This document shows, one piece after another, positions 1 through 5,056 of a stretch of DNA of 6,070 nt (positions are counted from its first letter, which is position 1; every line of letters begins with the position of its first letter). The notes beneath the pieces were generated by a model, which ran no database searches, had not been told where the DNA came from, and saw only the letters and a list, made by a program, of their open reading frames with translations. This stretch comes from RGIG8745 sp964554265. Its GTDB lineage: Bacteria; Bacteroidota; Bacteroidia; Bacteroidales; Bacteroidaceae. Location of the stretch: assembly GCA_964554265.1 (NCBI GenBank), contig CAZKOB010000167.1:1-6070 (forward strand), written 5' to 3'. Made by a program: the position numbers and the translations under genes.

Positions 1-60
1 TGATGACAAACAGATGCGGTGAGAACTTTTTTGCTGACACGATGACAAAGTCAGGGTACG

Positions 61-102
61 AAACTTGCAAGATTGCCATTTTCTTGACGCAAGTGTTTTT
101 TT
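61..102 (+). terminator. Probable intrinsic terminator reading rightwards
   Basis: ACTTG (63-67) pairs with CAAGT (90-94), and inside it CAAGA (68-72) pairs with TCTTG (82-86). This gives a ten-pair stem with a 3-nt bulge (87-89) and a 9-nt loop. One G and then seven Ts (96-102) follow. The opposite strand has no T-run after the stem, so the signal is directional. It would end a transcript entering from the left of the window; bases 1-60 show no recognisable coding sequence. Confidence 0.55.
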
Positions 103-134
103 CGATTGAAAAAACTTTTTTCAGCCTCCGAAGC

Positions 135-165
135 TTGCAACTCCGGAAATAAAGTATTACCTTTG
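135..165 (+). promoter_or_regulatory. Bacteroidetes-type promoter for the 171-253 RNA unit
   Basis: The -7 element TACCTTTG (158-165) matches TAnnTTTG exactly. A TTG at 135-137 sits 20 bases upstream, the spacing expected for a -33 element. The start site should fall around 170-173, where the 10-base arm AAGAACGCTC begins. No convincing start codon follows, so the product is probably a non-coding RNA. Confidence 0.6.
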
Positions 166-170
166 CCCAT

Positions 171-253
171 AAGAACGCTCGGTATTACAATAATTTTCAA
201 CACCTTAAAGGTAATGCTTCTCTCGCGCATATGCAAGAGGAGCGTTCTTTTTT
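171..253 (+). ncRNA. Candidate structured small RNA, possible IS110 bridge RNA
   Basis: AAGAACGCTC (171-180) is perfectly complementary to GAGCGTTCTT (240-249), and Ts run from 248 to 253, so the closing stem doubles as a terminator. Inside it, 181-188 pairs with 211-218 (eight pairs, two of them G-U) around a 22-nt loop (189-210). CTCT (220-223) pairs with AGAG (236-239) around a 12-nt loop (224-235). The predicted shape is a closed stem carrying two arms with large loops, starting at the predicted transcription start. It lies about 155 bp upstream of an IS110 transposase remnant, where IS110-group elements encode their bridge RNA. At about 83 nt it is shorter than the IS621 bridge RNA (about 177 nt). 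A further stem (255-301) could belong to a longer read-through form. The structure is seen; the bridge-RNA identity is inferred. Confidence 0.5.
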
Positions 254-254
254 C

Positions 255-301
255 AGGCTCTATGTGCCGGGGCATGAATAATGTAGGATAAAGTGGAGCC
301 T
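255..301 (+). other. Second stem-closed unit following the candidate RNA
   Basis: AGGCTC (255-260) pairs perfectly with GAGCCT (296-301), enclosing a GC-rich centre with a weak hairpin around 262-276. It begins two bases after the T-run of the preceding RNA unit. If the T-run is leaky, the two units together would make an RNA of about 130 nt with two domains, nearer the size of known IS110 bridge RNAs. The 302-374 stretch after it shows only short local pairings and no gene. Confidence 0.3.
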
Positions 302-374
302 TTGCCATATGAAACAGACATGAACGGCTTTCGCCAAAGGGGAATGAAAAAGAATCGCTTTCGCGAATTTTAGT

Positions 375-382
375 TACCTTTG
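375..382 (+). promoter_or_regulatory. -7 element upstream of the transposase remnant
   Basis: TACCTTTG (375-382) is an exact TAnnTTTG match, 26 bases before the ATG at 409. No good -33 TTTG lies at the expected distance; the nearest candidate is too close. It would have driven the transposase separately from the RNA unit upstream. The eight bases CCTTTGCC occur three times here (160, 299 and 377). Confidence 0.45.
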
Positions 383-408
383 CCACTGTAACTAATACCT
401 TATCCATA

Positions 409-811
409 ATGGCACGAACAAAACAGGAAGTAGCCTTCAAGGAAGTCGTGGACAGCAGATGTGGCCTTGATGTCCACAAGAAGGAGATAGGGGCAACCGT
501 CAGCGGAACAGATATCGAATCCGATCCCCGAACGTTACGGTCGACAACGAGATCTTTGACTGGACTGAAAGAATGACTGCCGGCACCGGGAGTTACCCAT
601 GTGGCTATGGAAAGTACAGGCGTGTACCGGAAGCCGGTGATGAACATCCTTGAACCCGGAGGTTTCACGGTATTGCTTGTGAACGTCCGCCACATCAAGT
701 ATGTGCGGGGACCCGGCGCCTGAAAATGAAACCGGTCTGAATGACTGGGAGGCAAAGACTGTTGCTACGGGCATGCGGATGAAACTTCCTGACCATCTGT
801 CGTTTTTTTAA
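409..811 (+). pseudogene. IS110-family transposase, N-terminal remnant with stops and frameshift
   Basis: IS110 transposases are DEDD (RuvC-like) enzymes with a C-terminal catalytic-serine domain. From the ATG at 409 the frame gives CGLDVHKKEI (residues 18-27; first acidic residue D21). After an in-frame TGA at 574-576, where the family usually has Trp in a KEW-like motif, it continues with HVAMESTGVYRKP (residues 64-76; second acidic residue E68) and VNVRHIKYV (91-99). Further TGAs follow at 721 and 727. The +1 frame then shows GLNDWEAK near 734-757, roughly where a TDxND-type motif is expected, ending at TAA 809-811. Only about the first third of a usual 300-400 residue protein remains, and the whole C-terminal serine domain is gone, so it cannot be active. 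The left end probably lies upstream of the 171-253 RNA unit. The right end was not found. Confidence 0.85.
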
Positions 812-893
812 TTTAAACGCCAGTCCAATAGTCGCATGCTCTCCCAAGTCATGTGCTAATCTTTCGTTGTGCCAAAATTGAATCATTAACAAC

Positions 894-916
894 GAAGTGC
901 TGATTTTCAGCACTTC
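894..916. repeat. Perfect 10-bp hairpin just upstream of the cls-like gene
   Basis: GAAGTGCTGA (894-903) and TCAGCACTTC (907-916) are perfect complements around a TTT loop. No T-run follows on either strand, so it is not a standard intrinsic terminator. It ends 19 bases before the ATG at 936. It could be a leader structure, an operator, or a relic of the mobile-element debris. The surrounding gap (812-935) shows no clear TAnnTTTG promoter and no supportable gene. Confidence 0.5.
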
Positions 917-935
917 ACAAACGAAATATTTTCGA

Positions 936-2168
936 ATGAAACGTTTTCTTTTTTTATTCCTTTTTATAGCATCATGCCCTTTGGCTTCGGTTGCGGAAGA
1001 TGTGACCGAAGGGAGCGATTCTGTGTTTGCACGCCATCTGCATGACAGAGGTGTCGACATCACCGACGGCAATAGTGTAAAGTTGTTGATGAGTGGCCAT
1101 GACAAGTTTGCCGATCTGTTTGAAGCTGTGCGCAATGCCCGGAGTTTTATACATCTTGAATATTTCAACTTCAGGAACGACTCCATAGCCAATCTTCTCT
1201 TCGATATCCTTGCCGAAAAAGCAAGAGAAGGGGTGGAGGTCAGAGCCATGTACGATGCTTTTGGCAATTGGTCGAACAACAAGCCGATTCTTCGCGAACA
1301 TCATGATTCGATAAGGGCGAGGGGGATACAGTTGGTCAAGTTCGATCCGCTCACTTTTCCGTGGTTGAACCATATCATTCCGCGCGACCATCGGAAGATT
1401 GTGGTGATAGACGGTCGTGTGGCATATACGGGAGGAATGAATGTGGCCGATTACTATATAGAAGGAATAGAAGGCATTGGCGACTGGCGCGACATGCATG
1501 CACGGATTGAGGGGGCGGCGGTCAATGAACTCCATCGCATTTTTGCCCGGATGTGGGAAAAAGAGACCGGGGAATCCATATCGGGCGACAAGTATTTTCC
1601 TGTACCGGAAAAAGCAGGCGACAAACGTGTGGCAGTGATTGACCGGTCGCCGAGAGTGTCGAACGAGGCCATACGCGACCTTTATGTGAACATGCTCAAC
1701 AGCGCCAGACACAGTGTACGTCTCATAAACCCTTATTTTGTCCCAACCCATAAGGTGCGCCAAGCATTGAAGAAAGCCATCGACCGTGGGGTTGATGTGG
1801 AGATTCTGCTTTCGGCGAAGAGCGACATTCCGCTTACTCCGGATGCTTCGCACTATGTGGGCAACAATCTGGCCAAGAGAGGGGCAAAGGTCTATTTGTT
1901 CAAGGGTGGTTTTCACCACACGAAGATAATGATGGTAGACAGTTTGTATTGCACTGTCGGTTCCTCAAATCTGGACAGCCGTAGTCTGCGCTGTGACTAT
2001 GAGGTGAATACGGTGATATTCAGCAGGGAGACCACACTTGAGCTGATCAGGATGTTTGAACGTGACAAGAGGAGTTCCGATTTGGTGAAGCGTGGGTATT
2101 GGGATACACGTTCGCCTTGGAAACAGTTTCTCGGGTGGTTCGGAAATCTGCTTACTCCGGTGCTTTGA
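936..2168 (+). CDS. cls: Exported phospholipase-D-superfamily protein, cardiolipin-synthase-like
   Basis: 410 residues with the two HKD motifs of the phospholipase D superfamily. HxK(x)4D is at H152-K154-D159, followed by YTGGMNV, and again at H328-K330-D335, followed by VGSSNLDSRS. Arrangement and spacing fit bacterial cardiolipin synthases, which condense two phosphatidylglycerols (or related donors) into cardiolipin. The start at 936 gives MKR plus a hydrophobic run (4-11). A GTG at 897 would add 13 residues but lies inside the 894-916 hairpin and hides the export signal. Residues 9-12 read IASC, an acceptable lipobox, so it may be a lipoprotein; cleavage after SVA (18-20) is the alternative. 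Canonical ClsA has two N-terminal membrane helices instead, so the active site here is probably periplasmic and membrane-tethered. It may use another phosphatidyl-transfer substrate. The C-terminus (FLGWFGNLLTPVL) is amphipathic, as in many Cls proteins. Confidence 0.9.
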   Translation: MKRFLFLFLFIASCPLASVAEDVTEGSDSVFARHLHDRGVDITDGNSVKLLMSGHDKFADLFEAVRNARSFIHLEYFNFRNDSIANLLFDILAEKAREGVEVRAMYDAFGNWSNNKPILREHHDSIRARGIQLVKFDPLTFPWLNHIIPRDHRKIVVIDGRVAYTGGMNVADYYIEGIEGIGDWRDMHARIEGAAVNELHRIFARMWEKETGESISGDKYFPVPEKAGDKRVAVIDRSPRVSNEAIRDLYVNMLNSARHSVRLINPYFVPTHKVRQALKKAIDRGVDVEILLSAKSDIPLTPDASHYVGNNLAKRGAKVYLFKGGFHHTKIMMVDSLYCTVGSSNLDSRSLRCDYEVNTVIFSRETTLELIRMFERDKRSSDLVKRGYWDTRSPWKQFLGWFGNLLTPVL

Positions 2169-2190
2169 CGAACGGATGCTTGTAGACCGA

Positions 2191-2225
2191 TTGTTGGAAA
2201 ACACATTAATGTATAGGTGCCTTTG
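2191..2225 (+). promoter_or_regulatory. Candidate promoter for the GHL10 gene
   Basis: TGCCTTTG (2218-2225) matches TAnnTTTG except at one base. TTG triplets at 2191 and 2194 lie about 20 bases upstream, as a -33 element should. It falls in the 78-bp gap after the cls-like gene and leaves a leader of roughly 15 bases before the ATG at 2247. The downstream gene may therefore be transcribed alone as well as by read-through. Confidence 0.35.
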
Positions 2226-2246
2226 GCATCAAAATCAGAAAAATAG

Positions 2247-3737
2247 ATGAAAAAAAATCTTTTTGTATTAGTATTGTCCGTGATGTCCGTATGTTCGGCT
2301 TTTGCCGGTGAGTATCCGAAAAGAGAATTTCGTGGTGCATGGATTCAGTGTGTCAACGGACAATATCTTGGCAAGACACCGGAGCAGATCAGGCAGATGC
2401 TCGCCTCCCAGCTTGATGTGCTTAAAGGTGCAGGTATAAATGCCATCCTGTTTCAGGTGAGAGCTGAAGGCGATGCTTTGTACAAGTCGTCATACGAACC
2501 GTGGAGCCGTTATCTGACAGGGATACAGGGAATGGCTCCTTCCGACGGATGGGATCCGCTTGAATGGATGGTGGAGCAGTGCCATTCAAGGGATATGGAG
2601 TGTCATGCCTGGATAAATCCCTACAGGGCAAAGACGAAAGGGACGCAGGAACTTGCTGTCGGACATGCGGCACGCAGGCATCCGGAGAGAGTTTTTCTGT
2701 ATGACGGCATGCTCATATTCAATCCGGCACTGACAGAAAACAGGATGTTTACGTGCATGGTGGTGGAGGATATCTTGAACCGATATGATGTTGACGGAAT
2801 ACACATCGACGATTATTTCTATCCTTATCCGGCGAAAGGAGAGAGCATACCTGACGACTCTTATTATCGTGTCAGTGGGGGAAAGTTCAAGAACATACAC
2901 GATTGGCGGCGACATAATGTGGATATGCTTGTAAAGGAACTGCACGAGATGATCCATACGGTCAAACCTTGGGTGAAGTTCGGTGTTTCTCCTTTCGGCA
3001 TATACCGGAACGGCACGGATGGCAAGAACTCTGCGAAGGGTAGTGCGACGAGCGGACTTCAGAACTATGATGATTTGTATGCAGACATAGTGTTGTGGCA
3101 GAAGAAGGGATGGGTAGACTATCTTGTTCCGCAGATATATTGGAATATAGGTACCAGAGCAGCCGATTACGAGGTGCTTTGTCGTTGGTGGGACAAATAT
3201 TGTTCAAAGCGTCCGCTTTTCATCGGGCAGGATGTTGAACGTACAGTGAAAGGCACGGATCCGGAGGATAGCCGTTCTCATCAGATGATGCGCAAATACA
3301 GCATACAGCGCGAACTCTCCAATGTGGATGGGAGCTGCCAGTGGTACGCTGCTGCCGTGGTCAATAATCCCGGCAATTATCGTACACTGCTTGAAACGAA
3401 ATACCATCGTTATCCTGCTTTGCAACCGGAAATGAGGTTTATCGACAAGAAAGCTCCGGGTAAGCCTCGTGATGTGAAGATTGATCTTTATGCCGGAAGG
3501 CCCCATCTCAGATGGAATGCACCGAAGGCAAAGACGGAAATGGACAGGGCCGTGCAATATGTCGTATATCGGTTTGGTGCAGGCCGGAAAGTGGATACCG
3601 ACGATGCTTCTGCCATTCTGAAGGTAACACACGAGACATCATTTCCTATCGAGGGGAATGCAGAAGGGTGTACCTTTGTCATTACGGCTCTCGACAGATT
3701 GCACAATGAATCGAAGGGAGTGAGAGTGAAGCTTTGA
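2247..3737 (+). CDS. Secreted GHL10 (DUF187) glycoside-hydrolase-like protein, YngK/DigH type
   Basis: 496 residues. A Sec signal peptide (charged MKKN, hydrophobic core 5-16) is followed by cleavage after AFA (18-20). The mature N-terminus starts the GHL10 barrel with FRGAWIQCVN (28-37). Family hallmarks follow: AGINAILFQVRAEGDALY (62-79), HAWINPYR (120-127), FNPAL (158-162), DGIHIDDYFYPYP (183-195, with the acidic cluster D188/D189 likely catalytic), KFGVSPFGIYRN (244-255) and YLVPQIYWN (292-300). A C-terminal beta domain (about 400-496) resembles a fibronectin-III module. E. coli DigH of this family cleaves glycan strands of peptidoglycan stripped of peptides, so a cell-wall substrate is the best guess. 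Gut Bacteroidetes could also use the fold on other glycans. No polysaccharide-locus partners (SusC/SusD) are in the window. Length and motifs suggest an intact gene. DUF187 membership is secure; the substrate is inferred. Confidence 0.9.
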   Translation: MKKNLFVLVLSVMSVCSAFAGEYPKREFRGAWIQCVNGQYLGKTPEQIRQMLASQLDVLKGAGINAILFQVRAEGDALYKSSYEPWSRYLTGIQGMAPSDGWDPLEWMVEQCHSRDMECHAWINPYRAKTKGTQELAVGHAARRHPERVFLYDGMLIFNPALTENRMFTCMVVEDILNRYDVDGIHIDDYFYPYPAKGESIPDDSYYRVSGGKFKNIHDWRRHNVDMLVKELHEMIHTVKPWVKFGVSPFGIYRNGTDGKNSAKGSATSGLQNYDDLYADIVLWQKKGWVDYLVPQIYWNIGTRAADYEVLCRWWDKYCSKRPLFIGQDVERTVKGTDPEDSRSHQMMRKYSIQRELSNVDGSCQWYAAAVVNNPGNYRTLLETKYHRYPALQPEMRFIDKKAPGKPRDVKIDLYAGRPHLRWNAPKAKTEMDRAVQYVVYRFGAGRKVDTDDASAILKVTHETSFPIEGNAEGCTFVITALDRLHNESKGVRVKL

Positions 3738-3746
3738 ATACATACT

Positions 3747-3759
3747 CTTCGGGCCGAAG
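3747..3759. terminator. Short GC-rich hairpin after the GHL10 stop
   Basis: CTTCG (3747-3751) pairs with CGAAG (3755-3759) around GGC, ten bases after the stop codon. There is no T-run. On its own it is a weak terminator, but the longer hairpin of the mini-element begins two bases later and could act with it. Confidence 0.25.
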
Positions 3760-3760
3760 G

Positions 3761-3807
3761 TGAACTGCACCTCCAAAGTTTTGTGTCTAACTTTTGGGGG
3801 CAGTTCA
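3761..3807. mobile_element. 47-bp mini-element made only of two IS3/IS150-like ends, with AAGG duplication
   Basis: The left arm starts TGAACTGC (3761-3768) and the right arm ends GCAGTTCA (3800-3807). The arms pair on inwards, CCTC with GGGG and AAAGTT with AACTTT, giving 19 pairs with one bulge and one mismatch around an 8-nt loop. Read from the right, the end is TGAACTGCCCCCAAAAGTTA, close to the ends of IS150-group IS3 elements (TG...ACTG...CCCCAAAAGTT...GACA). AAGG stands directly on both sides (3757-3760 and 3808-3811), a 4-bp target duplication of the size IS3 elements make. No transposase fits between the arms, so this is a non-autonomous, MITE-like element or an extreme internal deletion. 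As RNA it would form a strong hairpin between two convergent reading frames. Confidence 0.65.
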
Positions 3808-4056
3808 AAGGTGGTCAGAGGGGATAACAATAGGTTCGGGTAAAGTTTTTTCAATTCCATAGCAGAACCTGTATATTCCGTCTGTGTCAGCGAGGTGGGT
3901 ATACAGGTTCTTCCTGTCGTAATAAAGATTGTCCGGATTTTTGAATGAAAAGGATTCGGTTGAGAATCTGGGGTGATTAAGGGTATTGTAATCTTCGTCG
4001 AAGGCCTCGTATGTTGGGAATACATGCCGGATGTCGGTTGTGTTTTGTTGCTTTAT
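3805..4056 (-). pseudogene. Unrecognised 83-codon frame with ATA in start position, stopped by the mini-element
   Basis: The minus strand is open from an ATA codon (4056-4054) to TGA (3807-3805), with one codon and then TAA immediately upstream. The translation starts IKQQNTTDIRHVFPTYEAFD and contains NPDNLYYDRKNLYTHL (residues 40-55) and DGIYRFCYGIEKTLPEPIVI (59-78). Amino-acid usage looks like a soluble protein: many aromatic and charged residues, no repeats. The frame has no ATG, GTG or TTG. Either an ATG has mutated to ATA, or this is the tail of a gene whose front is lost. The stop codon is the first three bases of the mini-element end, so the original C-terminus was probably different. 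I do not recognise the family. A chance open frame is possible but less likely, since no known gene overlaps it. Confidence 0.4.
3864..3911. repeat. Perfect 12-bp inverted repeat
   Basis: AGAACCTGTATA (3864-3875) is exactly complementary to TATACAGGTTCT (3900-3911), with 24 bases between. Two G-U pairs and a C-G pair can extend the stem inwards on the plus-strand RNA. It lies inside the minus-strand 83-codon frame and has no T-run on either side. It may be a regulator-binding palindrome, a second small mobile relic, or chance within coding sequence. Confidence 0.5.
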
Positions 4057-4212
4057 ATGTTAAAATTGAGGATTTTATGTGTTAAAAAAATTAGATACAA
4101 AAAGACAAGGATAGCTTCCGAATCCCCTTTGTTTATGGGCTTTTCAATGAAATTTGTGTGCGATAACAGAAATCTTAAAATTTGTAAGTAGTTGATTTAC
4201 TGTACGAAACTT

Positions 4213-4244
4213 TTTGCTCGTTTCGGTAAAAAAGAGTACCTTTG
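4213..4244 (+). promoter_or_regulatory. Strong Bacteroidetes-type promoter for the SLT-like gene
   Basis: TTTG (4213-4216, within TTTTTG) is followed after 20 bases by TACCTTTG (4237-4244), an exact -33/-7 pair with ideal spacing. Transcription should start near 4249-4252, leaving a leader of about 110 bases before the ATG at 4360. The 4060-4210 stretch upstream is A/T-rich, with no supportable gene on either strand. Confidence 0.7.
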
Positions 4245-4248
4245 CACC

Positions 4249-4346
4249 GTCATTCAGTGAAATGACAAAGATAATATCAGTTTTTTAATTGTTTGAATTT
4301 GATATTATCGTAGAGAGAAGATAAGTCCGAAACAGAAAGTTCGGCT
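4249..4346 (+). promoter_or_regulatory. Structured 5' leader with three hairpins
   Basis: Hairpin 1: GTCATT (4249-4254) with AATGAC (4261-4266), 6-nt loop. Hairpin 2: GATAATATCA (4270-4279) with TGATATTATC (4300-4309), ten perfect pairs around a 20-nt loop that holds TTTTTT. Hairpin 3: CCGAA (4327-4331) with TTCGG (4340-4344), extendable by two pairs past a bulged T. The last hairpin ends 13 bases before the ATG. The arrangement suggests post-transcriptional control or stability of the SLT-like mRNA. It matches no riboswitch class I know. Confidence 0.4.
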
Positions 4347-4359
4347 ATTATTAACTAAA

Positions 4360-4794
4360 ATGTTTTTCATGAGGAAATTAATTGTATTTCTATTGTTAGT
4401 TACAAGTTTGGCGGCATCAGCAGCAAAAGTAGACCCGGAAAAGAAATGGAGTGCATTGATAACAGCCATAGCACAAGTGGAGAGCGAAGGCCGTGAGGAT
4501 GTTGTTTCAAAGTGTGGCCGTTATGTAGGTTATCTGCAAATTTCAAAAATCTTAGTGCGTCAGTGCAACCAAATTGTAGGTTACAATAAATACACGTATT
4601 CAGATCGTCTGAACAAGGAGAAGAGCAGGCTGATGTTCATAGACTTCCAAGAGCATTTTAATCCGGAGGGAAATATGGAAAAAGCTATACGTCTTTGGAA
4701 CTCAGGTGATTTGAATTGCATGAAGAGAAAAGCTGCCACCGAAGGATATTACCGGAGGGTGATGAGCAAGTATGCGAAGCTTGCAGAGAAATAG
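4360..4794 (+). CDS. Small exported lysozyme/SLT-like protein
   Basis: 144 residues. Residues 5-22 form a signal peptide (RKLIVFLLLVTSLAASAA), with cleavage likely after the ASA/SAA stretch, so the mature protein is about 120 residues in the periplasm or outside. The core resembles a lytic-transglycosylase (SLT, lysozyme-fold) domain. AIAQVESEG (36-44) supplies the candidate catalytic Glu E41; GRYVGYLQIS (53-62) matches the G-x-x-Q-I motif; AIRLWNSG (109-116) matches the YN-G-like motif. Such enzymes cut the MurNAc-GlcNAc bond of peptidoglycan, often for assembly of envelope-spanning machines. Three cysteines (C52, C69, C120) allow a disulfide. A second ATG at 4369 (MRKL) gives an equally good signal peptide; 4360 was chosen for the A-rich context just before it. 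It stands alone behind its own promoter and structured leader. Similarity is remote, so activity is uncertain. Confidence 0.75.
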   Translation: MFFMRKLIVFLLLVTSLAASAAKVDPEKKWSALITAIAQVESEGREDVVSKCGRYVGYLQISKILVRQCNQIVGYNKYTYSDRLNKEKSRLMFIDFQEHFNPEGNMEKAIRLWNSGDLNCMKRKAATEGYYRRVMSKYAKLAEK

Positions 4795-4817
4795 GAGTTT
4801 ATTCATTTATTTTATTA

Positions 4818-4909
4818 GACAGATTTAGAGGTAGCTTTATTCTCTGTCGGTAATCTTTGAGAATTTGTGCTGTGGGGCAGACAAGCAGAAAAAATTAGTC
4901 TTAAAGCTA
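4818..4909 (+). other. Intergenic pairing elements after the SLT-like gene
   Basis: TAGCTTTA (4832-4839) is perfectly complementary to TAAAGCTA (4902-4909). Between them TTGT-CTG (4865-4872) pairs with CAGACAA (4878-4884) past one bulged G. GACAGA (4818-4823) can pair with TCTGTC (4843-4848) instead. No T-run follows, so a terminator is not clear. The rest of this 238-bp convergent gap (4795-5032) holds no promoter or gene that I can support. Confidence 0.25.
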
Positions 4910-5009
4910 TGTGATTGTCAGAATTCAGTGAAAACAGACAGTACGAAAATTAAAGAAAACCGGAAAGTCATATCCTGTGGCAATGAAATTCAAAGGATAC
5001 CTTCTGTCA

Positions 5010-5056
5010 GAAGATAAAACGGAATTTGTTCATCAGTGGACATCTTCCGTTTTTTT
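5010..5056. terminator. Terminator at the convergent gene ends, with alternative stems
   Basis: AAAACGGAA (5016-5024) pairs perfectly with TTCCGTTTT (5045-5053) around 20 bases, and the T-run continues to 5056. This is a good rightward intrinsic terminator for transcripts coming from the SLT-like gene. Leftwards the stem ends in TTCCGTTTT, so it may also stop the minus-strand membrane-protein gene, whose last codons (stop 5035-5033) lie in the loop. GAAGAT (5010-5015) can instead pair with ATCTTC (5042-5047), which excludes the first stem. Confidence 0.55.

Noticed and set aside
106..291. 61-codon plus-strand frame starting at TTG
   Set aside because: It begins upstream of the 158-165 promoter and runs through the stem-and-T-run structure. 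The RNA structure explains the stretch better.
51..755. Long open frame on the minus strand across the left region
   Set aside because: It runs antisense to the recognisable IS110 transposase remnant and through the terminator and promoter signals. Its translation resembles no protein family and has no domain-like pattern.
786..893. Minus-strand peptide around FWHNERLAHDLGEHATIGLA, considered as a second transposase scrap
   Set aside because: It looked slightly protein-like, but I could not match it to any transposase family. The frame runs on into antisense of the IS110 remnant.
972..1919. 315-codon minus-strand frame
   Set aside because: It is antisense to the HKD-containing cls-like gene. 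Its open length follows from the codon bias of that gene.
3973..4191. 72-codon plus-strand frame
   Set aside because: The translation is low in complexity and passes through A/T-rich non-coding sequence up to the promoter at 4213. The opposite strand has the more protein-like frame.
4060..4210. Extension of the minus-strand 83-codon frame further upstream
   Set aside because: TAA follows one codon above the ATA, and the other frames there are A/T-rich without coding character.
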